From: Heligmosomoides polygyrus polygyrus
Lineage: Eukaryota; Nematoda; Chromadorea; Rhabditida; Heligmosomidae
DNA length: 64,000 bases
Assembly (NCBI GenBank): GCA_947396885.1
Contig: OX377204.1
Span: forward strand, 96,606,728-96,670,727
Reading direction: 5' to 3'
Numbering within the stretch: position 1 is the first letter of the stretch; each line of letters starts with the position of its first letter. This document shows, in pieces, positions 53,195 to 63,413 of the stretch. A program made the translations under genes and the position numbers. The notes under the pieces are model-generated. The model did not search any database. It was not told where the DNA came from and saw nothing but the letters and a program-made list of their open reading frames with translations.

Positions 53195-54345
53195 TGATTT
53201 GGAAGATGTTCATAAGCGTCAATTCTGCTTAGAAGAGTCCAATTGGGTTAAAAAAGTGTCCACTTTGATCTCAAAAGTGCCCAAAGTAGATTTGAAGAGT
53301 GTCCAGTTTGACGTGAAAACGATATATTCACAGAGAAATTTACGAAAAAATCGGCAGTTACGGGCCGCGCATTTTATTTACTTCCGGTATTTTCTAGGTG
53401 GGCGCGTGTAGCGCAGTCGGAGGAGGCGCCGGCTGTCGCGTGAACCCGATACCAGGTTCCTGGTTCGGATTTCCCGCCCAGGCCAGCCAAGCCTTCCATC
53501 CCACCGGGGTCGGTGAATTGGTGGTGCCAGAGATGTCAAGGAAGGATAGAGCGCTGACTTGGACATCAACTGGCCATCGTAAGTCATTGCATGGGCCAAA
53601 TGCACATTCAAATCACCTTCACGACAATTCCTAGAAGTGGAATGCGTGGCGCATTCCAAAAGGGGCTGAGTAACGCCGTCCTTTATCCTTCATCCTTTAT
53701 CCAATAACTGAACACATTGTTTGAAATTTTATAAAAAAAATTTTGAGGAAAATAGTGGCTTAAGGCTGGTTTTAAAGAACAGAAAAGCGGCCATTTTTTA
53801 CCGCTAAAGGAAGAGATTGCGCCATGCTCTCTTCCAAGACGTTGCGATTTTTATTCAATTGATCGCAGAATTTCTGTTTGCATGAAGTTTCACTCCTTTT
53901 AACGACTCAACAAAAACAACTGTAAAGAACCCACTTTTCTTACTTTAACGGTTCATGTAAGTGGCATGTACCCTAGCAATCAAATAAAAGTTTCGGCAAA
54001 CTTTCAAGTGAATGACGCGGTGTGATCTTTTGATGCGCCATCTCTTTGGTTCCTTGCTATGCTTAGAAACAAATCGTAATTTATTATTGTTCCTCTGAAA
54101 ATAAAAATTTTATGACATTATTACACTTATTGCTGAGGGTAGACTTCAAAAAAAATTATACTGCAACCTTCCTTGAGCAAAAAAAAATATTCCAGCCATC
54201 TTGAGTCTTTAGTTTAACCTGCTCAGAAGCCATTTTGATTTTGAAGGCGTTTATTTTGGTTTCAAAAGTTTTCGGTTTATGCTTGAAAGAACGTCTAATT
54301 CGGTTTGCAAAGTGTTCAATTCCACGTGAAAATGGCATATAATTG
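53195..54345. repeat. P7 repeat with nested SINE-A
   Basis: GAAGAGTCCAATTGGGTTAA, AAGTGTCCACTTTGATCTCA and GAAGAGTGTCCAGTTTGACG at 53225-53330; a similar end (AAGTGTTCAATTCCACGTGA) at 54310. GAGATTGCGCCATGCTCTCT at 53814. Boundaries uncertain. Confidence 0.4.
53400..53705 (+). mobile_element. SINE-A copy, full length
   Basis: GTGTAGCGCAGTCGGAGGAG, GGTTCCTGGTTCGGATTTCC, CCTTCCATCCCACCGGGG, GGAATGCGTGGCGCATTCC and GTCCTTTATCCTTCATCCTT. Confidence 0.92.
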
Positions 54346-54541
54346 AGGGTGTAATTAGGCTGGCTAGCTCTAGAGCCTGAGTCACACCCCTGTGAAGAGA
54401 TTTTTGCTGCTCGTTCGTTGCATCGCTGTTGCCTCGGGGTCGTCAGTTATTCCATGCGGCAAAAACAAGCCATTCTTCACTCGCTAACCATGCATAAAAC
54501 GCTCTCCATGATTCTGTAAACAATCACTCGAAGCAGACCCT

Positions 54542-54658
54542 TCACTCCATCCAGTTTCCGCAAGAGGAAGTCAACACATTATTGAAGCAACCATTTAGTT
54601 GTTCAGCGGAATTTTGACCGATGCACGCACACACCAACGAATACGCGCGATTTATCAT
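54542..54658 (-). CDS. Short frame directly after SL1, 38 codons
   Basis: The ATG follows the last SL1 base with no gap. It reads MINRAYSLVCACIGQNSAEQ ... SSCGNWME and stops at 54542-54544. The position is that of a trans-spliced mRNA start. It is short and unknown; it may be the 5' end of a retrocopied transcript, or chance. Confidence 0.3.
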   Translation of the reverse strand: MINRAYSLVCACIGQNSAEQLNGCFNNVLTSSCGNWME

Positions 54659-54792
54659 CTCAAACTTGGGTAATTAAACCAATTAAGAAAACCATTGATT
54701 TATCATCTCAAACTTGGGTAATTAAACCAATTAAGAAAACCATTGATTTATCATCTCAAACTTGGGTAATTAAACCAATCAAAATTTAAAAT
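54649..54792 (-). repeat. 48-bp tandem repeat containing three exact SL1 copies
   Basis: SL1 (22 nt, exact) on the minus strand at 54659-54680, 54707-54728 and 54755-54776, spaced exactly 48 bp. The first two inter-SL1 spacers are the same 26 bases (ATGATAAATCAATGGTTTTC + TTAATT). No SL RNA intron follows any copy, so this is leader exon joined to other sequence. Confidence 0.92.
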
Positions 54793-55029
54793 TATTGATG
54801 TTTTGGGGTTAGGTCCCATCATATTATTATCTTATAGCCAAAGCCGTTCTACTTACGACGTTGAAAAAAGGATACTAAGGCTCTTATATGGACCGAGTCG
54901 AACGGTAGGCATCTTCTGGCGTAATTTTTCCGATTGCTGCACTGATTTAGGGTCCGGTATCAATACCGGCAAGTAATAGCATTACTAGCGAGGGAGCACA
55001 AATTATATTAGAACACAATGAAGCACAAT
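54793..55029. other. No gene recognised
   Basis: Nothing assigned. Confidence 0.3.
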
Positions 55030-55200
55030 TTGTGGCACATTTTCCGAATGCGCACCGCGCGAGTGCGGGAGTGCGCCGTTGATCCTACCGTAGCCGCGGC
55101 AACCAATCAGAGACCGGCTCAGCAGTACAGGCAAGCCATATGACTGGTTGCCGCGATTACGGTAGCAGCAGCGGCCCGGTTCTCGCGCCTTTGCGGTTCA
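55030..55200. repeat. Palindromic element with CCAAT boxes (P5), copy 1
   Basis: GATCCTACCGTAGCCGCGGC, AACCAATCAGAGACCGGCTC facing TGACTGGTTGCCGCGATTAC and GGTAGC; outer GCGCACCGCGCGAGTGCGGG facing CTCGCGCCTTTGCGG. Confidence 0.65.
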
Positions 55201-55263
55201 TCTTCACGACAAACACAACCATCTAAAAGCTATTATATGAAGTTATTTTATATGTTTTCTAGA

Positions 55264-55430
55264 AACGTAGTGGCGCAGTCGGAGGAGGTGCCTGCTTCCA
55301 CATCGAATTCTTAGTTCGGGTTTCTTGCCCAGGCCAACCAGGCCTTTCGTCTCTCCGGTATCGACGAAATGGTTGCAGATTTTGTCGGTGAAGACTAAAA
55401 CACCGGATTGTCCATCCTTCCATCTGCCCG
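55264..55430 (+). repeat. SINE-A copy, 3'-truncated
   Basis: ACGTAGTGGCGCAGTCGGAG, TTCTTAGTTCGGGTTTCTTG, GGCCTTTCGTCTCTCCGG and GTGAAGACTAAAACACCGG. Confidence 0.7.
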
Positions 55431-55454
55431 CCTGCGCTTTAAAGTTGACCATAA

Positions 55455-55640
55455 ACTCGGACATGTCGCGAAAACGCACCGCGGTGGCACGGGAACATGT
55501 CGACGATCCTACCGTAACCGTGGCAGCCAATCAGCTGTCGGCTCAGCCGCACAGCAAGTGCACATAATTGGCTACCACGATAACGGTTAAAGCAACGGCG
55601 TGCTCCCGCACCCCTGCCGTGCCTTTCCGCGCAATGCACC
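55455..55640. repeat. P5 palindromic element, copy 2
   Basis: GATCCTACCGTAACCGTGGC, AGCCAATCAGCTGTCGGCTC facing CATAATTGGCTACCACGATA and ACGGTT. Outer part GACATGTCGCGAAAACGCAC. Confidence 0.65.
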
Positions 55641-55762
55641 GAATTTACGTAGAATTAGACCAAATATTAGAGTGCAACCTGGAGGAACATTTGCGTTCTC
55701 ACGATTACAGCGCGCAATTGTACAGGGTGCCTGATCGAGCCGTATCCTTGAATGATGTCCAT

Positions 55763-56857
55763 GATTCATCCCAACTGAGACATATATTTGGTACGTCATG
55801 CTATTTCTGCATCAATCTGGCCTCAGTGCCAACGAATCGTATCGTCGCCTGAAGGACGTTTACAACGAGAGTGCTCCTGCTCGAAGTACTGTATACCAGT
55901 GGTTCTCGAAGTTTGCAGTTGGTGAGTTCTCCGTTGAAGATAATGAACGAGAAGGGCGCCCGACGACACTGGATTTGAATGGCCTCCGAAGTAAAGTGGA
56001 AGCGGACCCATCCCAAACCACTCGCGAACTATCAAGCACTCTTGGTGTTAGTCACTCAACAGTCGTTCGAGGATTGAAGTCGATTGGCAAGGGGCAAAAA
56101 TTGGGTCGCTGGGTACCTCACGACTCGACACAACATGACATGGTCGCAGAGCCGATGTCGCTCTGTCTCTCCTTGCCCTCAGAAGTACCCACGGATGGCT
56201 GGACAACCATGTCACCGGGGATGAGAAGTGGATACTCTACTCTCATCACCACCGGCGTGCACAGTGGGTGACGCAACTGGAGAGGCAGAGAACCTTCCGA
56301 AACCCGACCTTCACGTGAAAAAGGTGATGCTCTGTATTTGGTGGGGCGTTCTTGGCGTAGAATACTGGGAGCTGCTGGACGAAGGGATAACAGTGACGGC
56401 AGAGGTTTACGTCAACCAACTGAGGAAGTTGAGGGCCCACCTTCAAAACACACGAGGAGAGCAAGTGAAGGTGTATTTTCAACACGACAACGCTAGACCG
56501 CATACTGCTAGAGCGACGGCGGCTGAGTTGGCGGACTACGGATGGACCGCTCTTCCACATCCACCTTACTCACCAGATCTCGCTCCTTCTGATTATCGTT
56601 TGTTTTCAAGCCTTCGACGCTATTTGGACGGCCAGCAATTTAGGAACCGAGAGGATGTCAAGGAGGCACTGCTCACATTTTTCGAATCACAACCGGCCAC
56701 GTTTTGGGGAAAAGGCATCCATGACTTACCAGCACGTTGGCGAAAGACAATTGATGTAAAGGGTGGTTACTTCAAATGATTTGATATTGTTGTTCGTATG
56801 TTGTGACAATAAATATTTCATGCCCCAAATGTCCGAGAACTTATGCACCAACCTAAT
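55763..56857 (+). mobile_element. Mariner copy 2, left end missing
   Basis: Homology to copy 1 starts at TCATCCCAACTGAGAC; the right inverted repeat (GAACTTATGCACCAACCTAA) is present and followed by TA. The 5' inverted repeat and untranslated part are replaced by unrelated sequence. Confidence 0.9.
55764..56779 (+). pseudogene. Mariner transposase, copy 2
   Basis: Lacks only the first few residues. Helix-turn-helix region intact (NESAPARSTVYQWFSKF, TTRELSSTLGVSHSTVV). Frameshifts at about 56140 and 56270 displace the segment with the first catalytic Asp: ACCGGGGATGAGAAGTGG is present but out of frame. Second Asp in FQHDNARPH and third in DLAPSDYRLF are kept, and the C-terminus TIDVKGGYFK is complete. 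It is closer to intact than copy 1 at the active site. Confidence 0.88.
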
Positions 56858-56936
56858 ACTTCCAGTATGTGGTTATGAAGAGTGCTAGTTGCGATTCGGG
56901 CATCCATTTATTTAATAAATTTTATGTTTCAAAGCA

Positions 56937-57297
56937 CGTCTAGGATATCATATGAAAGTCGAATGCATGGCCTATCCGCGTGTCATTGAAGTGAATCCAC
57001 AACGCTATTTATGCTCCTTTATTTCAGGCTAGAAGCGCGACAATTACATACTTATATCAAACACTACAAAATAGGCTGGCCACGCTTTCAAATCGCCTCC
57101 ACGACATCTCACAAAATCAGAATGCGTGGCGCATCCCAAGAGGGATTGAGCAACGCCGTCCTTTATCCTTTACCTTTTATTCTATTACTACATAATGCGC
57201 ATCCAAATTGCCTTCGCAACATTATTCCATAGAATCAGAGAGCGTGGCGCACTCTACAAAGGGACTGATTAACCCCGTCCTTTATCTTTTATCGTTT
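56937..57297 (+). repeat. Three SINE-A 3' fragments in a row
   Basis: GTCGAATGCATGGCCTATCC (56962), AGAATGCGTGGCGCATCCCA (57118) and GAGAGCGTGGCGCACTCTAC (57236), the last two each followed by TCCTTTATC-type ends. Confidence 0.7.
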
Positions 57298-57488
57298 ACC
57301 ACGCATTCACATTACCACATTAGGGTCATCCGATCTGATTGTTCGTGACGGTTAACTGTATCGTGTCTGTAATCGATCTATTGTGGGACGCAATATGGGT
57401 TAGGAGGGGGGGGGGGGTGCGCTCCATTGACGATGAGTTCCTCACATCTTCGGGTTGACTGTTGTGCACCTCGAGAGGCCATCACTAA

Positions 57489-57648
57489 GGCCTGAGTTAT
57501 ACTCCCGCGGGAGCATCTGCGGAAGGTCGGGAATCGCGCCGAGACTCCTCACCTGGCCAATCGCCGCGCCTCGCCACGCCCGCCTCCGCCGTGCACCATT
57601 GGTCCGCGGACGTTCCGCGGATGCTCCCGCGGGAGTATAACAGATGCC
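57489..57648. mobile_element. P4-like MITE with TAA target duplication
   Basis: Ends GGCCTGAGTTATACTCCCGC and GCGGGAGTATAACAGATGCC; TAA at 57486-57488 and 57649-57651. Inner CTGGCCAATCGCC and CACCATTGGTCC (CCAAT boxes). GC-rich interior. Confidence 0.85.
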
Positions 57649-57651
57649 TAA

Positions 57652-59128
57652 CAAGGGAAGGGTCTGAACCGTATGTCTGAACGGGGGGAGCGAGTCATAT
57701 AGGGAGGATCCTCACCCCTCAATTGGTTCGAGGATGTGTTTATTCTTTGCCAAGTCGTTAGACCCAAGGAGTAGAGGGTCACAATGTGATACGGCGCAGC
57801 ACGCGTTTGGGGGTCTTGTACGCCCGCGATGCTTCGATGGCAGCCAGTGGTTCAGAGCGCAGGTGGGTAGAGGGTTGACTCATGCGAGGGAGGCCAGGGG
57901 TTTGGCTCCTCTGTGTTGCTGCGCTTTTGCATTTCAACAGATTGGTAGAGATTTGGAGCATTCTGACGTCTACACCATTTTCTGACGTTTTCTGCGCATT
58001 TTTCAAGCTGCACGTTGTGGTATTCAACATGGTGATGTATGAATGTTCAACACCAGTGGTACACAGTACAAAGTGCATGAAGCACCACAGGGCACCTTAC
58101 GGGTAGCGTATAAAGGCTACAGGCTCCGCATAGTCTGTTCTATACATGGACCAAAGCACTCGGGAAAAGCCATCCTGCTCGGATTTTCAAAGGAGACCAC
58201 GTTGTGACGTCGGAGATGGTTCAAATGAGAAACGAGGTGTGCGGATCCCGCAAATTACGCTAAACGGCATCGATGCACTCTTTCCGTCATGTCTGTATGT
58301 CACCTGGAAATCAGAGGTCTGCTGAAGGTTTTCTAGAACCTAACACCAACAATGTCCGCCGACATTGTGGTGATCCACCTGCTCACGCTGAAGTGTGGCC
58401 CACCTTTAGACAAGGAACCTTCGAGGGAAGAAATCGAGCTGGCCGAACGGATGGCCAGCATACCTAAGGACTTCGAAGCACGTCAACGTGAAGTTGACGA
58501 AGACGAACAGCTGGAAGTGGTGGAAGAAGAAGAGGAAGACTGGGATCCGCAAGATGAACTGATGGACGTGGAGAGGCAAGCAAGCAGTGGGCATATGATA
58601 ACGTTTTCGGATGGAACTCTTGTTTCGGAGGGAAGGGTACGTCTTCAATTGGATTTCGGTTGCGTGCTCATAACCATGGAGGAAGACACCGCGATTCACT
58701 ACTACACAGGCACTTTGTACCTGTGTATCAGTGGTGCTGAACATTTATCACCATGTTGAATACCACAGCGTACCGCTGGAAAATGCTCAGAAAATGTCTG
58801 AAAATGGTGTAGACGTCAGAATCCCCAAATCTCAGCCAATCAGTTGAAATGCAAAAACGCAGCAGCGCAGAGGAACCAAACCCCTGACCTTTCTCGCATG
58901 AGTCAATCCTCTACCCACCTGCGCTCCGAGCCATCGGCTGCAGACGCATCGCGGGTATACAAGACCCCCTAACGCGTGCTGCGCCGTATCCCATTGTGAC
59001 CTCCTATTCCTTGGGTTTAGCGACTTGGCAAAAAATAAACACATTTTCATACTAATTGAGGGGTGGGGATTCTCCTTATATGACTCGCTCCCCCCGTTCA
59101 GACATACGCTTCAGATCCTTTCCTTGTA
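57652..59128. mobile_element. Foldback element with about 420-bp arms around a captured sequence
   Basis: Left arm 57652-58077 and right arm 58710-59128 are inverted copies, roughly 85% identical by eye. Shared blocks include GTATGTCTGAACGGGGGGAG, TGATACGGCGCAGCACGCGT / its complement, and GTGGTATTCAACATGGTGAT. The 632-bp spacer is unique and holds an exon-like frame. The size and long arms recall Tc4/Tc5-type foldback transposons; that link is inference. Confidence 0.75.
58337..58636 (+). CDS. Exon-like acidic frame inside the foldback element
   Basis: An acceptor-like GGTTTTCTAG precedes 58337 and a good donor GGTACGTC follows at 58637. From ATG 58352 it reads MSADIVVIHLLTLKCGPPLD, then a charged stretch (EDEQLEVVEEEEEDWDPQDE) and HMITFSDGTLVSEGR before the donor. 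I do not recognise the protein. It could be a host exon picked up by the element, or part of the element's own transposase gene. Beyond the donor the frame runs into the right arm, which supports a splice there. Confidence 0.45.
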
Positions 59129-59403
59129 AGAAGACGCACCTTTCGGTCAGAAGAATTCGTCCAACTGCCGAGCAAGATGTCTGCAATATGAGCGCCTTCA
59201 AGGGAAGCGCTTGTTAGTACCCCGACCGACGGAAGATAATTAGCCGGATGGAGTACGTCTCGGACGTCATAGAACACCATTTTTAGTGCCGCGCCTAATC
59301 TACATGACGTCGAAGCTAATTAGCATAATGGCGACAGGTCACTACCCCATCGGGTAGCTGGTGTCCCGACTTCGTCCTCCGTCACGCATTTGAAGGCATT
59401 TGG
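59129..59403. other. No gene recognised
   Basis: Nothing assigned. Confidence 0.3.
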
Positions 59404-59611
59404 AGGATCTATCCTAATCGGTGGGGGGGGGGGGAGGGAGGTACTGCTAGGGAGCGAAACAAGCACCAATAGAATGGCCTCTACGACTAAGAAACTCCTC
59501 TAGCAGGCTGGCTTAGGGTATCTTCTTTGCAAAATAGTTAATTTTCAATAATTTTATCGTCGTTGTCAACGAGATCTGATGAAGTGCCTCCTCCCCACTA
59601 GGAGAGACCCC
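59404..59611. mobile_element. GGATC-TIR element, short form
   Basis: Left GGATCTATCCTAATCGGTGG with a run of about 13 G, right CCTCCTCCCCACTAGGAGAG. Non-coding. Confidence 0.6.
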
Positions 59612-59675
59612 ATTTGGCTTCTCGACTTGGAATAAGACTTAGCCGCTAAATGTTAGTTTAGACACTAAATAGCTA

Positions 59676-59765
59676 CGGCACTTGCTTGGTCGACGCTCTG
59701 ATTGGATGCGGTTGGCTGACGCGCTCCCACCTGATAATGCTGCCTACATTCGCGACATGTACCCC
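59676..59765. repeat. P1 element, right half
   Basis: CTGATTGGATGCGGTTGGCT, GACGCGCTCCCACCTG, GCTGCCTACATTCGCGACAT. Confidence 0.6.
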
Positions 59766-59926
59766 AAAATGCTTAAACATTCTATTCTAAATTCCGCTGA
59801 AGTTTTTTTTACGTAATGTCATATACCATTCAAAAGAAAACGATTTTTAACAAGAACGTGTACTGTTTTTTCGTCCCTTTTGATATTCGTTAATCTTCAG
59901 GTAAAGTGTGGTGTCCAGAAGACATA

Positions 59927-60924
59927 TTAGGTTGGTGCATAAGTTCTCGGACATTTGTGGCATGAAATATTTATTATCACAACATACGAACAGCAATATC
60001 AAATCATTTGAAGTCACCACCCTTTACATCAATTGTCTTTCGCCAACGTGCTGGTAAGTCATGGATGCCTTTTCTCCAAAACGTGGCCGGTTGTGATTCG
60101 AAAAATGCGAGCAGTGCCTCCTTGGCATCCTCTCGGTTCCTAGATTGCTGGCCGTCAAATAGCGTTGAAGGCTTGAAAACAAATAACAATCAGAAGGAGC
60201 GAGATCTGGTGAGTAAGGTGGATGTGGAGGAACGGTCTATCCGTAGTCCGCCAACTCAGCCGGCGCCGCTCTAGCAATATGCGGTCTAGCGTTGTCGTGT
60301 TGAAAACACACCTTCACTTGCTCTCCTCGTGTGGTTTGAAGGTGGGCCCTCAACTTCCTCAGTTGGTTGACGCAAGCCTCTGCCGTCACTGCTATCCCTT
60401 CGTCCAGCAGTTCCCAGTATTCTACGCCAAGAACGCTCCACCAGATGCATAGCATCACCTTTTTCACGTGAAGGTCGGGTTTCGGAACGTCCTCTGCCTC
60501 TCCAGCAGCGTCAACCCGCTGTGCACGCCGGTGATAATTAGAGTGGAGTATGCACTTCTCATCCCCGGTGACAAGGTTGTCCAGCCATCCGTGGGTACGT
60601 CTGAGGATAAGGAGAGACAGAGCGACGTCGGCTCTGCGATCCATGTCATGTTGTGTCCAGTCGTGAGGTACCCAGCGACCCAATTTTTGCACCTTGCCAA
60701 TCGACTTCAATCCTCGAACAGCTGTTGAGTGACCAACACCAAGAGCGCTTGATAGTTCGCGAGTGGTTTGGTATGGGTCCGCTTCCACTCTACTTCGGAG
60801 GCCATCCAAATCCAGTGTCATCGGGCGCCCTTCTCATTCATTATCTTCAACGGAGAATTCACCAACTGCAAACTTCGAGAACCACGGAGCGATCAAATGT
60901 CCGAGAACTTATGCACCAACCTAA
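59927..60924 (-). mobile_element. Mariner copy 3, internally deleted
   Basis: Both inverted ends (TTAGGTTGGTGCATAAGTTC) and TA on each side (59925-59926, 60925-60926). 998 bp: about 276 bp are missing at the transposase 5' end, between CTTCGAGAACCAC and GGAGCGATCAAATG. Confidence 0.92.
60004..60884 (-). pseudogene. Mariner transposase, copy 3, N-terminus deleted
   Basis: Lacks the first helix-turn-helix; begins near FAVGEFSVEDNE. First Asp present (TGDEKC, Trp changed to Cys), second in FQHDNARPH, and a stop follows ELADYG where Trp is expected. A further frameshift lies near 60165. Ends TIDVKGGDFK. Confidence 0.88.
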
Positions 60925-60929
60925 TAAAT

Positions 60930-61530
60930 TACATTTTAATTTATTGAATTTTATTTTTCTATGAAAATTATAGCCATAATTTTTATTTTACCAATTTTTA
61001 TTTGTTGCTCAATCAAAATGCGTGCTGCATTAACTTTTTCATAATGTATTTTATCCATTTTTAGTAAAACACTAAAAAAGAAAAATGCCCTTTACCAACA
61101 GCTAGCTCTCTTTCAACATTGACAAAAAAATTGACAAAATCAACCTGAACAAATAAACGAAGCTCAATTTTTGATAGAGCAAAGCATTCTCTTCCGACAT
61201 ATAACACTGTCCAAAAAAAGTTAACCAAAAATTAGGAGCTGTTGGTAAAAATAACTTTTGTCTTCAGGACACTCCACTTTCGTGCCCTAAAAATCAACGA
61301 AAATTATAACATTGTACAAAAAAAAAACTTAAAAGTAAGCGGAGAGAAGGAGCTGTCAGCGAAGGTCATTTTTTCACTTCCCACTTTAATGGCCCAAAAA
61401 TTGATAAAAGTCAAAAAAAGGAAAAAAGCGAAACATACTCTCTGATAGAGCAAGTAATTCCCTCTCGAATAGTGCTATAATATATGGCATTTTGCAAAAC
61501 ACTTTGAGCGAAATTCAGAACAAAATGGGT
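60930..61530. other. AT-rich region with weak internal repeats
   Basis: TTACCAACAGCTAGCTCT at 61092 and GGAGCTGTTGGTAAAA at 61237 are partly inverted. No gene called; the + frame 61242-61445 is Lys-rich and composition-driven. Confidence 0.35.
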
Positions 61531-61534
61531 GGGT

Positions 61535-61725
61535 ACTAGTCGGGAATGCGGGCAGCATTGGGAGGCGGAAGTGCGCCAGACCGCATCGACTGGCGTGCCA
61601 ATCAGAGAAGACGTATGCTGCAGGTACCCTGATTGGCCTGCCCTTGTTTGCTCAGCGCACTGATTGGATAAGATTGACTGGTGCGCTTTCGCCTCCCAGT
61701 GCTGCCCACGTTCGCGACATGTACA
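61535..61725. mobile_element. P1 palindromic element
   Basis: Ends ACTAGTCGGGAATGCGGGCA and GCTGCCCACGTTCGCGACAT; inner GCCAATCAGAG, CTGATTGGCCTG and CTGATTGGATAA, three CCAAT boxes. Confidence 0.8.
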
Positions 61726-61913
61726 ACAAATATAAAAAATGGAAAGAATTATTTAGTTTCCAACCGATTAACATGTAGTATAAAGAAGCCAGGTTATGTG
61801 GAGATGTCTTGACTGCCTGAGGTGAATTGCAGGTGACGTTGTGATGACGGTTATTTAAGATGGCGGCCATTGGCCATCGTAACAGGTCGTGCTTATGATT
61901 TTACATTACGTCG

Positions 61914-62035
61914 GATCTATACTTACGTCGCCGCGTGGCGCAGCGTTATACCAGTATCGATTAGACAGCACAGGCGATCGATAATGGTCGCCTTCGTAAC
62001 GCAGAGTCGCCCGGCGACCGAAGTATAAATTCCGC
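61914..62035. repeat. P4-like palindrome
   Basis: TCTATACTTACGTCGCCGCG facing GGCGACCGAAGTATAAATTC, centre CAGTATCGATTAGACAGC. Outer ends unclear. Confidence 0.55.
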
Positions 62036-63260
62036 CTCGCGCCCGCGCCCTCGTCATTTTTATGTGGGGAATCTCTAAACAGGAGAGCGCAGACGTCTCG
62101 GAGAATCGTTTCGTTGAACTGCTGGAGGAAAGCCCGTCACCAGCAGGCGAAATTCCGGTCATCTATCGGTGATAGCAGAACTTTGCCACACCCTGGCGCC
62201 GTTATCCTGCATAGACATCAAGACGTCTTCTAAATCTTCCTGAATAACGACCAGAAGTCCCCTTAGAGTGTACAGTGAAGGACATGCGTGGCGTGTGGTG
62301 CTCGACTCGTCGTCTCTTCGCCATCTGACACGAGCACGTAGACAAAAAAGAAACCCGGCAGGAAGTCCTGGTTCAGCGAAAAAGTCTGCACGGACAATTG
62401 CCTCCACCTAAAATCAATGGGAACGGAGTTCGTCCTCGAACAGCAGGTTGAGAGCACGAAAGTGCACGGGGAACAGCTTCTTCTGAAGCGTAACGCAATT
62501 CTCCAATTTTCCACAGGACACGCGTCTTGTCGTTATCGTATTAGTGCCGCGCCACGAAAGAAGCTTCTCGGAAACGTTTCCTGAGGTGAAGCGCCCCCGG
62601 TTTTGCTTGGCTCGGATCCAGACGAGGTTCGATATGAATGCGTGCACGCACGTCTTTGGACTTCTTGAATAGCTTCGGTCAGCGAAAGGAACACCGATCT
62701 ACGAAGGATGGAAGTCTCGGTTGACCTTGCTCGGATGCGAACCGTGGGTCGATTCGGAATCTTATCGACAAGTGACGTCGTCATCGACTGCGCTATACGT
62801 ACATCTCTCTATTCTCACTACAAAGAATGTTTTCTTGAAAGCAGATTTTGAATTTTTGAAACGTCATCAGACAATGTTAGGAGCAGCAACGTGGGTGTCT
62901 GGAGCTGACGGCGACTGTGGGGGCGACACGCCATTTCGTGCCCTCTGCTGATTATTAGGATTTTTTCGGAGACGTTACCATTTACATTGAATTCAGCTGC
63001 ACTTGAAAATAGCGACTGCCCTTCAGATGCCCTTCCATACATTCTCCACATTTGCAGGGTTCTTTAGAGGAATGACGAGATCCATTAACCATGATGTGGT
63101 TTCGGACGCTTATCACCATCTAGCACGAACTCCATGGCGCCGAAATCAATAGCTATCGATCCATAATGATTTATTGAGCATTATTCAGAACTAGTCGTAG
63201 ATCGTTGACGCATATCTCATCATATCAAAATCCCACATTCTTCTAAATAATTGGAATCGA
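62036..63260. other. Unassigned, overlapping minus frames
   Basis: Minus frames of 77-83 codons overlap through 62159-62784 without a recognisable domain. A reversed SINE-A-like head (GATGCGAACCGTGGGTCG, ATCGACTGCGCTATACG) is at 62735-62800. P4-like palindromes lie on both sides. Confidence 0.35.
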
Positions 63261-63413
63261 AGTGCCTGTTCATACTCCGCTGCGGGAGCGACGGCAGCAA
63301 CAGGATACCTATCGATTTTTCCAGGCAACGGCTTGGCACTGATCGATACGTATCCTTCGCGCTGTGGTTCCCGCCTAAACCATCGCTCCTGTCGAAGTAT
63401 GAACAGGCCCAAA
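63261..63413. repeat. P4-like palindrome
   Basis: TGCCTGTTCATACTCCGCTG facing GTCGAAGTATGAACAGGCCC; centre CCTATCGATTTTTCC / ACTGATCGATACG. Confidence 0.65.

Noticed and set aside
54649..54792. CRISPR-like array or SL RNA gene cluster
   Set aside because: Spacers are the same, not unique; the host is a nematode; and no SL RNA intron or Sm site follows SL1.
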